DNA of 11,514 nt. It comes from JBHHXR01 sp046757205. Lineage in GTDB: Bacteria > Pseudomonadota > Alphaproteobacteria > Rhodobacterales > Rhodobacteraceae. The stretch is from the NCBI GenBank assembly GCA_046757205.1, contig JBHHXR010000107.1:1-11514 (forward strand), given 5' to 3'. The position numbers and the translations under genes are program-made. The notes under the pieces are model-generated. The model did not search any database, had not been told where the DNA came from, and saw nothing but the letters and a program-made list of their open reading frames with translations. Every line of letters begins with the position of its first letter. Position 1 is the first letter of the stretch. Below are positions 1 through 6,222 of the stretch, piece by piece.

Positions 1-503
1 CCGGTCGGCTCGCCGATGATCGCCACCGCCGGGCGCAGGCCCCGCCGGCGCAGCGCCTCGACCAGGACCGGCGCGCCGAGGCAGCCGGTCTCCTCGTCGT
101 AGGTGAAGGCGAAGTGCAGCGGGCAGCGCAAATCGGTGCGGGCGAACACCGGCGCCACCGCCAGCGCCGCCGCGATGAAGCCTTTCATGTCGCAGGTGCC
201 GCGGCCAAAGAGCAGGCCGTCGCGTTCGCTCAGGGCGAACGGATCACTCGACCAGCCCTGATCCGCCACCGGCACCACATCGGTATGACCCGAAAGGACT
301 ATCCCTCCATCGCCCTCCGGGCCCAGCGTGGCGAACAGGTTGGCCTTTTTTCCGCTCTTGTCATGGGTCCGTTCGGTGCGCGCGCCCAGGCCCGACAGCC
401 GCGCTTCGAGATAGGCGATCATGTCGAGGTTGCTGTCCGCCGAAATCGTCGGAAACGCCACCAGATCGGCAAGGATCGCCTTGGTTTCCTCCAGCAACGC
501 CAC
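1..503 (-). CDS. M20-family deacetylase (ArgE/DapE type), probable N-acetyl-diaminobutyrate deacetylase; C-terminus off the window
   Basis: Only the first 167 residues are visible; the gene runs off the left edge. The M20 zinc-site motifs are clear: GHTDVVP (H73, D75), GRGTCDMKG with the bridging D105, the DEETG pair E137/E138, and GEPT at 164-167. The opening region (LVAFPTIS, KKANLFATLGP) reads like proteobacterial acetylornithine deacetylase ArgE. The gene lies directly downstream of doeA on the same strand, with only three bases between the doeA stop and this start. That context makes N-acetyl-L-2,4-diaminobutyrate the likelier substrate, so this would be a DoeB2-type enzyme replacing the M14-like EutE/DoeB. 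The GTG at 503-501 is chosen because GAAGGA lies 7 bases upstream; a TTG at 497 is the alternative. The M20 hydrolase call is firm. The substrate is inferred from the neighbour, and true ArgE remains possible. Confidence 0.88.
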   Translation of the reverse strand, partial: MALLEETKAILADLVAFPTISADSNLDMIAYLEARLSGLGARTERTHDKSGKKANLFATLGPEGDGGIVLSGHTDVVPVADQGWSSDPFALSERDGLLFGRGTCDMKGFIAAALAVAPVFARTDLRCPLHFAFTYDEETGCLGAPVLVEALRRRGLRPAVAIIGEPT

Positions 504-506
504 CGC

Positions 507-1700
507 TCAGTCCTTCACGAACAGCTTGCGCGGATAATCCGCCAGGCATTCCGCCGGGCCGCTTTCGCGGATCAGCAGGGGCTCGGTGATCTCCAGCCCC
601 CAGTCTTCCATCCACAGCGCCGGCATGAAATGGAACGTCATGTTGGGCTCCAGCACGGTCGTGTCCGTGGGCCGGATGGAAAACGTCCGCTCGCCCCAGT
701 CCGGCGGGTAGCTCAGCCCGATCGGGTAGCCGCAGCGGCCCTCCCGCTCGATCCCGCGCTTTTCCAGCACCGCATAGAACGCCCGCGCCACGTCGCCCGC
801 CGTGTTGCCCGGCCGCGCCGCCTCGATGCCGTCGGCGATGCCTTCCAGCACCGCTTCCTCGGCTTCCAGCATTTCCTTCGGCGGCTGGCCGAGAAAAATC
901 GTCCGGCACAGCGGCGCGTGGTAGCGCCGGTAACAGCCGGCGATCTCGAAAAACGTACCGGCGCCGGTCTCGAACTTGCGGTCGTCCCATGTCAGGTGCG
1001 CCGCCGTGGCGTCCTTGCCGGTCGGCAGAAGCGGCACGATGGCCGGGTAGTCGCCGCCGAACGCGCCGTCCTCGTCCTCCGCCCCCCAGATCGCAGTCTG
1101 GAATATCCCCGCCACCAGTTCGTTCTTGCGCACGCCGGGCGCCATGTCCTCGAACACCCGCTTGTGCATCTGCTCCACGATGCGGGCGGCGCGGCGCATG
1201 TAGCGGATCTCGGTCGGCGACTTCACCGCCCGCTGCCAGTTCACCAGCGCCGTGGCGTCGGCGATATGCCCGCCAAGCTCGACGCTCAGCACCGCGTGCG
1301 CCCGCGCCGAGTAGTAATAGTTCTCCATCTCCACGCCCAGCCGCTTGCCGGCCCAGCCGCGCGCCCGGATAACCTGCGCGAGGTCCTGCATGGCGTGGCG
1401 CTCGGCGGACATGATGTAGTCGTCCGAATAGCCGCAGATATTGTCCTCCGCCATATAGCAGGTGCGCCGCGCCCCGTTGGCGTCCATGTTGCGGCCCCAG
1501 AACACCGGCTCGCCCTGCGGCCCGACGATCACCCCCTGATGCACGTAGAACGACCAGCCGTCATAGCCGGTGAGCCACGCCATGTTCGACGGATCGCAGG
1601 TAAACAGCACCTCGATCCCGGCCGCGTCCATCGCGTTGCGGGTTTTCGCCAGCCTCTCGGCATATTCTTCGCGGGTGAACGGCAGGAGGACGTCGGGCAT
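507..1700 (-). CDS. doeA: Ectoine hydrolase DoeA/EutD (M24 creatinase-like fold)
   Basis: This 397-residue protein has the usual length of ectoine hydrolases (about 400). It opens the ectoine ring to give N-acetyl-L-2,4-diaminobutyrate in the cytoplasm. A creatinase-type N-terminal domain (about 10-150, with VLFTCDPSNMAWLTGYDGWS at 31-50) is followed by an M24 'pita-bread' domain (about 160-385). In place of the two aspartate metal ligands of prolidases, the region 247-267 reads GAGTFFEIAGCYRRYHAPLCR, with E252 and H261. This metal-ligand-free pattern fits ectoine hydrolase rather than an aminopeptidase. The ATG at 1700 follows a purine-rich GAGAGAAGAG stretch. The gene is divergent from eutB across a 163-base promoter region and is followed by a deacetylase gene, as in known ectoine-utilisation clusters. 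The family call is strong. Confidence 0.93.
   Translation of the reverse strand: MPDVLLPFTREEYAERLAKTRNAMDAAGIEVLFTCDPSNMAWLTGYDGWSFYVHQGVIVGPQGEPVFWGRNMDANGARRTCYMAEDNICGYSDDYIMSAERHAMQDLAQVIRARGWAGKRLGVEMENYYYSARAHAVLSVELGGHIADATALVNWQRAVKSPTEIRYMRRAARIVEQMHKRVFEDMAPGVRKNELVAGIFQTAIWGAEDEDGAFGGDYPAIVPLLPTGKDATAAHLTWDDRKFETGAGTFFEIAGCYRRYHAPLCRTIFLGQPPKEMLEAEEAVLEGIADGIEAARPGNTAGDVARAFYAVLEKRGIEREGRCGYPIGLSYPPDWGERTFSIRPTDTTVLEPNMTFHFMPALWMEDWGLEITEPLLIRESGPAECLADYPRKLFVKD
511..516 (-). promoter_or_regulatory. Ribosome binding site for the M20 deacetylase inside the end of doeA
   Basis: On the minus strand GAAGGA lies 7 bases before the GTG at 503, within the last codons of doeA. It supports the GTG start and suggests that translation of the deacetylase is coupled to that of doeA. 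Confidence 0.55.
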
Positions 1701-1863
1701 CTCTTCTCTCGCTTGGGTCGTCGAGCAATCGTCGTGACGCGAAAACTGTTACGCGCGATCACCGGCTTTGGCGACAGGTTTTTGCCGCGCCGCGCCGTTG
1801 ACCGCCCGCCGCGACTGTGGTGCTGTTGCAGGCGACGCGACAAGCCCCTGCCACGGGATTTCC
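1701..1863. promoter_or_regulatory. Divergent promoter region between doeA and eutB
   Basis: This 163-base gap must hold promoters for both arms of the locus. Towards eutB, a TTGACC (1798-1803) matches a -35 box at five of six positions, but the hexamer 17 bases later (TGCTGT) is a poor -10. Towards doeA no clear promoter was seen. Operator-like elements near doeA are a TCGTCG direct repeat at 1718 and 1729 (11 bases apart) and an imperfect palindrome, CGCGAAAACTGTTACGCG, at 1738-1755. The regulator is not in the window; EnuR (MocR/GntR type) and AsnC-type proteins control such loci in relatives. The sites themselves are guesses. Confidence 0.4.
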
Positions 1864-2874
1864 ATGATCGATCTTTCACTCGACGAGGTGCATCAGGCGC
1901 GCCAGCGCATCAGGGGCACGGCGCTGCACACGCCGCTGGTCCCCTCGCCCTTCCTGTCGGCGCGGACCGGGCACGACGTGCTGCTGAAGCTCGAAATCGC
2001 GCAGCCGGTCGGCGCCTTCAAGCTTCGCGGCGCGGCGAATGCCGTGTTTTCGCTTCCCCCCAGCGTAACCGGCGTTACCTGCTGCTCCACCGGCAACCAC
2101 GGCCGCGGCGTTGCCTTCGCCGCAAGAAAACGCGCCGTCAGGGCTGTCGTCTGCATGTCGAAACTGGTGCCGCAGTCAAAGGTCGATGGAATCCGGGCGC
2201 TTGGAAGCGAAGTGCGGATATTCGGAGCTTCGCAGGACGACGCGCAGGCCGAATGCGCGCGCCTGGCCCGCGACGAGGGGTTGATCGAGGTCTCTCCCTT
2301 CGACGATCCCAAGGTCATCGCCGGACAGGGCACCATCGGGCTGGAGTTGCTGGAGGACCGCCCCGACCTGGCGACGATACTGGTGCCGCTTTCGGGCGGC
2401 GGGCTGGCGGGCGGTATCGCCCTGGCCATCAAGTCGCTTCGCCCCGGCGTACGCATCATCGGCGTCTCCATGGATCGCGGCACCGCCATGCACCTGTCGC
2501 TCGCCGCCGGCCATCCGGTGGAAGTCGAGGAAGTGCCGAGCCTCGCCGACTCTCTCGGCGGCGGCATCGGCCAGAACAACCGCTTGTCCTTCCCGCTCTG
2601 CCGCGACTATCTCGACGCCACGCTTCTGGTCACGGAAGAGGAAATCTACCGCGCCCTTCAGGCGATCTACTACGAGGACCGTCTGGTCTGCGAAGGCGGC
2701 AGCGCGGTCGGCGTCGCCGCCCTGCTGGCCGGGAAGGCGGCGGGCATAGCGGGACCGGTCGCGGTCATCGTCACCGGCCGGAACATCGACATGAAGATGC
2801 ATGCCGACATCATGCGCGGCAAGAAGATCCGACTGGGAAAAACCACGCTGAAAGGGCGGCGCTATGGCGCATGA
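1864..2874 (+). CDS. eutB: Hydroxyectoine utilisation dehydratase EutB (threonine dehydratase-like, PLP-dependent)
   Basis: This 336-residue fold-type II PLP enzyme is of the serine/threonine dehydratase family. The PLP lysine is K53 in GAFKLRGAAN, the cofactor-ring loop is STGNHGRG (75-82), and the phosphate-binding loop is SGGGLAGG (177-184). EutB acts with EutC, and with EutA in relatives, to convert 5-hydroxyectoine to ectoine. The specific assignment rests on the adjacent overlapping eutC and the divergent doeA; by sequence alone a general threonine/hydroxyaspartate dehydratase would also fit. The ATG at 1864 was preferred over an in-frame ATG at 1768 because family members begin close to the xxLSLDEVHQAR helix and because the upstream 32 codons look like promoter DNA. 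The ribosome binding site before 1864 is weak. The gene overlaps eutC by 11 bases. Confidence 0.87.
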   Translation: MIDLSLDEVHQARQRIRGTALHTPLVPSPFLSARTGHDVLLKLEIAQPVGAFKLRGAANAVFSLPPSVTGVTCCSTGNHGRGVAFAARKRAVRAVVCMSKLVPQSKVDGIRALGSEVRIFGASQDDAQAECARLARDEGLIEVSPFDDPKVIAGQGTIGLELLEDRPDLATILVPLSGGGLAGGIALAIKSLRPGVRIIGVSMDRGTAMHLSLAAGHPVEVEEVPSLADSLGGGIGQNNRLSFPLCRDYLDATLLVTEEEIYRALQAIYYEDRLVCEGGSAVGVAALLAGKAAGIAGPVAVIVTGRNIDMKMHADIMRGKKIRLGKTTLKGRRYGA

Positions 2875-3856
2875 CATTCTGGTGCTGACGGAGGCGGAGC
2901 TTCGCGCATTGGTGCGGCTGGACCTCCATGCGGTCGGGATCGTCGAAAAGGCTTTCGCAGCGCTGGCGGCCGGCGGCGTCATCATGCCGCCGATCATGTC
3001 GATGGAACTGCCCGCGGCAAACGGCGAAGTGGACGTGAAGACCGCCGTCCTCCCCGGCTTCGACAGCTTCGCGATAAAGGTCAGTACCGGGTTTTTCGAC
3101 AACCCCGCGCTCGGCCTGTCCAGCCTGGGCGGCCTGATGGTGCTGTTTTCCGCAAATACCGGCATGGTCGAGGCGCTGCTGCTGGACAACGGCTATCTGA
3201 CGGATGTGCGAACCGCCGCGGCGGGGGCCGTAGCGGCAAAATACCTGGCGCCAGAGCGCGTCGAAACCGCCGGCGTCCTCGGCACGGGCATTCAGGCGCG
3301 CGCCCAGATCGCGGCGGCGCATCTGGTGCGGCCGTTCTCGAAGGTGCTGGTCTGGGGGCGCAACCCGGAGAACGCGAACGCCTGCGCACGCGACATTTCC
3401 GACAGGCTCGGCATCCCGGCGCAGACGGAAACCGACCCGGCCGCCCTCGTCGCCGCCAGCCAACTGGTGGTGACGGCCACCCCGGCCCGCGAACCGGTGC
3501 TGAAGGCCGGCTGGCTGCATCCCGGCCTGCACATCACGGCCATGGGCTCCGACATGGAAGAAAAGAACGAGATCGAGGCCGCCGCGCTGGCGCAGGCCGA
3601 CCTCTACGTCGCCGACAGCGTGGCGCAATGCGAAATTCGCGGCGATTTGCGGTCCGCACGCGCCGCCGGTTTCCTGACCGGCGCGCAGGTCCCCGAACTC
3701 GGCCGGATCGTCGGCGCTCCCGCGCTCGGCCGCACCAGCGCCGGCCAGATCACCATCTGCGACCTCACCGGCACCGGCGCGCAGGATACGGCGATCGCAA
3801 CACATGCGCGCGCAGTTGCCTTGGCGGCGGGTGCGGGAACGGTAATGCCGGCCTGA
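2864..3856 (+). CDS. eutC: Ectoine utilisation protein EutC (ornithine cyclodeaminase/mu-crystallin family)
   Basis: This 330-residue protein belongs to the ornithine cyclodeaminase/mu-crystallin family. Family hallmarks are the substrate-side K59 and K72 regions, DNGYLTDVRTAAAGAVAA (108-125), and the NAD-binding Rossmann loop GVLGTGIQARAQ (137-148, G140-x-G142). Together with EutB it is held to convert 5-hydroxyectoine into ectoine. The ATG at 2864 lies inside the end of eutB, 11 bases upstream of that stop in another frame, with AAAGGGCGG just before it, so translation is probably coupled. Length is normal for the family and all motifs are intact. Ornithine cyclodeaminase proper is an alternative by sequence alone, but the overlap with eutB and the nearby doeA favour EutC. 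Confidence 0.89.
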   Translation: MAHDILVLTEAELRALVRLDLHAVGIVEKAFAALAAGGVIMPPIMSMELPAANGEVDVKTAVLPGFDSFAIKVSTGFFDNPALGLSSLGGLMVLFSANTGMVEALLLDNGYLTDVRTAAAGAVAAKYLAPERVETAGVLGTGIQARAQIAAAHLVRPFSKVLVWGRNPENANACARDISDRLGIPAQTETDPAALVAASQLVVTATPAREPVLKAGWLHPGLHITAMGSDMEEKNEIEAAALAQADLYVADSVAQCEIRGDLRSARAAGFLTGAQVPELGRIVGAPALGRTSAGQITICDLTGTGAQDTAIATHARAVALAAGAGTVMPA

Positions 3857-3880
3857 CGGGCGGCGGCGGTCTTCACGCCA

Positions 3881-3899
3881 ACGCCGCGCGCCGCGGCGT
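3881..3899. terminator. Hairpin between convergent eutC and lipoprotein genes
   Basis: A perfect 8-base stem, ACGCCGCG/CGCGGCGT, with a 3-base loop sits between the eutC stop and the stop codon of the leftward lipoprotein gene; its last base is shared with that stop. The position suits a bidirectional terminator. There is no T-run on either strand, so factor-independent termination is uncertain. Confidence 0.45.
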
Positions 3900-4681
3900 C
3901 AGTTCAACGTGTCGAAATTGCACTCGTCCCCGTGGGCCCGCATGAATGCCCGCAACCCCGGATCGTCCAGCGGATCGACCCAGGGCGTTCCCAGCCGGGA
4001 AAAAGCGAACATCAGCTCAAAATCATTTCCCGGATCCCTCTTGACCAAACGCAGAAGGTCCGCGCGGCTGCCATCGACCAGCGCGTGCAAGAGCGTGTCT
4101 TCCGGGTCCACCGGACGGCCGTTGATCCGCGCCGGCACGCGGGCAAGACGCGGCGACAGCCCGCTGCCCTCCAGGGCATCCTCCACATCGGACATGTCGT
4201 CGCCGAGAAAGAACCCGCAAACCAGCATGACGTCCGGCGCCGGGTGGAACATGCGCACGACGATGTGGCCGGGCTTCCCGCCCGGCGCCGTGTAGTCGTA
4301 GGCGTACGGCGTCTGCCTGCGCACGAAGTTGTAATAGAGCGCACCGTCGAGCCGGCTGGCAAAGGCGGTCAGGGGCAGGCTTGCGGCATCCTCGCCGTCG
4401 CCATCCTGAAAGATCAGGCTGATCCGCAACAATTTTCCGGTCTGCCCGGCCTCGTCAACGGTGCCACCCGCCGCTCCGGCACCGTCGTCGCCGGTCGCGG
4501 GAGCGTCCGCGAAGGCGGCATAAACCAGAAGATCGTCAGTCTGCTGATACCACTGCCCGAGAACCCGCTGGTCATAGGCCGCCTCGCCGGGATCGGACAG
4601 CGAGGCGACAAACTCCGGCGGCGGCGCGCAGGCCGCCGCGACAGTGACGATGGCAAATCCCAATAGCGCCGGCATTCTCAT
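3899..4681 (-). CDS. Putative lipoprotein of unknown function
   Basis: I do not recognise this 260-residue protein. It starts with a short lipoprotein signal peptide: MRMP, a hydrophobic stretch ALLGFAIVTV, then AAAC with the likely lipidated cysteine at residue 18. The mature part is acidic, soluble-looking and has no further membrane helix; features include VLGQWYQQTDDLLVYAAF early on, a central AFASRLDGALYYNFVR, a VMLVCGFFLGDD segment and a C-terminal ECNFDTLN. The ATG at 4681 is preceded by GGGGGAAAAGACC and places the signal peptide at the N-terminus; the frame is open back to 4909, but that extension destroys the signal peptide. The gene is convergent with eutC and divergent from the aminotransferase. 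It has no evident role in ectoine use. Export and lipidation are inferences from the N-terminus. Confidence 0.75.
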   Translation of the reverse strand: MRMPALLGFAIVTVAAACAPPPEFVASLSDPGEAAYDQRVLGQWYQQTDDLLVYAAFADAPATGDDGAGAAGGTVDEAGQTGKLLRISLIFQDGDGEDAASLPLTAFASRLDGALYYNFVRRQTPYAYDYTAPGGKPGHIVVRMFHPAPDVMLVCGFFLGDDMSDVEDALEGSGLSPRLARVPARINGRPVDPEDTLLHALVDGSRADLLRLVKRDPGNDFELMFAFSRLGTPWVDPLDDPGLRAFMRAHGDECNFDTLN

Positions 4682-4739
4682 GGTCTTTTCCCCCAGGAAA
4701 CATCTCGAACTCGCCGGGTCCGCGGCGCAATCCCGACCA

Positions 4740-4788
4740 GTTCGAATTTCCGGCAACACGATTGCATCACGGCACGGGAAATTCAAAC
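4740..4788. repeat. Inverted repeat in the divergent lipoprotein/aminotransferase gap
   Basis: The arms GTTCGAATTTCC (4740-4751) and GGAAATTCAAAC (4777-4788) are reverse complements at 11 of 12 positions, with a 25-base spacer. A short palindrome AACCGGTT (4786-4793) overlaps the right arm. The element lies about 60 bases upstream of the lipoprotein start and 150 upstream of the aminotransferase start, in a 259-base divergent gap (4682-4940). It could be a regulator site or an mRNA leader stem. No clear -35/-10 pair was seen for either gene. Confidence 0.35.
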
Positions 4789-4940
4789 CGGTTCGCCGCA
4801 CCCGGGGTGTGCAGGCAACCGTCGAGAACAACCAACGGCAGACCGCCCACGGACAAACGCCGCGCAGGGTGTGGCAACCGCCCGGCGACTGGCGTATGCC
4901 TGCCATCAATCCGCGTCACGAATGTCAGGGAGGAACAACC

Positions 4941-6047
4941 ATGCTCACAAATGACCAGCTCGCCCAATGGGATCGCGAGAATTTCCTTCACCCCTCCACC
5001 CACCTCGCCAAGCACGCGCGCGGCGAGGCGCCGGGAAGGATCATCAGCGGCGGCGAAGGGGTCTACATCGAGGATCGCGACGGGCGCAGGCTGCTGGACG
5101 GTTTCGCCGGGCTCTACTGCGTCAATGTCGGCTATGGCCGCCCGGAAATCTCCGACGCCATCGCCGCGCAGGCGCGCCAGCTTGCCTATTACCACGCCTA
5201 TGTCGGGCACGGCACCGAGGCTTCGGTCACGCTGGCGAAAATGGTGCTCCACCGGGCGCCCGCCAACATGTCCAAGGTCTATTTCGGGCTTGGCGGATCG
5301 GACGCCAACGAGACCAATGTCAAGCTCGTCTGGTACCTCAACAACATCCTTGGACGCCCTGAAAAGAAAAAGATAATCTCGCGCTGGCGCGGCTATCACG
5401 GCTCCGGTCTGATGACCGGATCACTGACCGGGCTGCACCTGTTCCACGCCAAATTCGACCTGCCGCTCGACCGCGTGCTGCACACCGAAGCGCCGTATTA
5501 CTACCGGCGGGCAGACCTCGACATGACCGAGGCCGACTTCACCGCCCACTGCGCGGCAGAACTGGAGGCGCTGATCGAGCGCGAGGGCGCCGACACCATC
5601 GCCGCCTTCATCGGCGAGCCGGTGCTCGGCACCGGCGGCATCGTGCCGCCGCCGGCCGGCTACTGGGAGGCGATCCAGAAGGTCTTGAAGAAACACGACA
5701 TCCTGCTGATCGCCGACGAAGTGGTCACCGGTTTCGGCCGGCTCGGAAGCATGTTCGGCGCTGACCACTACGGCATCGAGGCCGATATCATCACCATCGC
5801 CAAGGGCCTGACCTCGGCTTATGCGCCGCTGTCGGGCTCGATCGTATCCGAAAAGGTCTGGAAGGCGCTCCGTTCGGCCGCGCAGGCCAGTCTGGGACGC
5901 GGCGCGGAGTCGCAGAAGGCCCGCGTCGAGAGCCTGAAATGGGCGCGCTATGCTTTCGGCGATTCCGGCGGCGCCATCGCGCGGGCGCAACAGCAGATCT
6001 CGTCTTTCAGTCCCAACCCGAACCCGGCGCCGGAGGCGCAGCCCTGA
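4941..6047 (+). CDS. Class III PLP aminotransferase, truncated and fused to an unrelated tail (probable chimera or pseudogene)
   Basis: Residues 1-310 are a good class III (omega-amino acid) aminotransferase: GGSDANET (118-125), RGYHGSG (150-156), GEPVLGTGG (225-233), ADEVVTGFGR (258-267) and the PLP lysine K288 in IAKGLTS. The match stops after SEKVWKAL (303-310). The next 58 residues, to the stop, have no aminotransferase character, end in a Pro/Asn-rich run, and replace about 145 residues that normally follow, including the GHxYTYSxHP region whose Thr contacts PLP phosphate across the dimer. The product is thus 368 rather than about 455 residues and is probably inactive. The tail keeps GC-rich coding-type third positions. 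The start is set by AGGGAGGA six bases before the ATG at 4941. In this locus a diaminobutyrate transaminase (DoeD) role is plausible for the intact ancestor; taurine, putrescine or beta-alanine transaminase are alternatives. A misassembly is also possible. Confidence 0.8.
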   Translation: MLTNDQLAQWDRENFLHPSTHLAKHARGEAPGRIISGGEGVYIEDRDGRRLLDGFAGLYCVNVGYGRPEISDAIAAQARQLAYYHAYVGHGTEASVTLAKMVLHRAPANMSKVYFGLGGSDANETNVKLVWYLNNILGRPEKKKIISRWRGYHGSGLMTGSLTGLHLFHAKFDLPLDRVLHTEAPYYYRRADLDMTEADFTAHCAAELEALIEREGADTIAAFIGEPVLGTGGIVPPPAGYWEAIQKVLKKHDILLIADEVVTGFGRLGSMFGADHYGIEADIITIAKGLTSAYAPLSGSIVSEKVWKALRSAAQASLGRGAESQKARVESLKWARYAFGDSGGAIARAQQQISSFSPNPNPAPEAQP

Positions 6048-6217
6048 TGCTCTATCTTATCGCCTTTCTCTGCGGTGCGGCCATCGGTTGGGGCCAGGCG
6101 GCCAAGCGTGGCGGCAGGACACCGGACCGCCTGCAATATGCCGCCGTCTACGGTATCATAGCGACACTGCTGTTTCTCGTGGCCCTCGTGGTCGCGGGCG
6201 CGGCCGGGTTGGTCTGA
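6047..6217 (+). CDS. Small two-helix membrane protein of unknown function
   Basis: This 56-residue protein has two hydrophobic segments, LYLIAFLCGAAIGWG (2-16) and AVYGIIATLLFLVALVVAGAAGLV (33-56), joined by a basic loop AAKRGGRTPDRLQY. The positive-inside rule puts the loop in the cytoplasm. Its ATG shares a base with the preceding stop (TGATG at 6045-6049), and GGAGG at 6032-6036 gives a strong ribosome binding site. The VWA gene starts 5 bases after its stop, so the pair is probably one operon. Similar small membrane proteins of about 55 residues are known as hypothetical proteins in alphaproteobacteria; no function can be assigned from the sequence. Confidence 0.75.
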   Translation: MLYLIAFLCGAAIGWGQAAKRGGRTPDRLQYAAVYGIIATLLFLVALVVAGAAGLV

Positions 6218-6222
6218 ATCCC

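Noticed and set aside
114..2888. A 924-codon open frame on the plus strand
   Set aside because: It runs antisense to the deacetylase and doeA and out of frame with eutB; the translation is arginine- and histidine-rich low-complexity sequence, typical of a shadow frame in GC-rich coding DNA.
4682..4909. N-terminal extension of the lipoprotein to an ATG at 4909
   Set aside because: It would bury the lipoprotein signal peptide 76 residues inside the protein, and the added sequence looks non-coding.
4644..4940. Upstream start of the aminotransferase at 4644
   Set aside because: It overlaps the start of the divergent lipoprotein gene, whereas the ATG at 4941 has a strong ribosome binding site and the normal family N-terminus.
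5870..6044. Simple frameshift as the reason for the aminotransferase truncation
   Set aside because: The other two forward frames after the junction do not encode the missing C-terminal domain; one meets a stop quickly and the other has only a chance PFG match.
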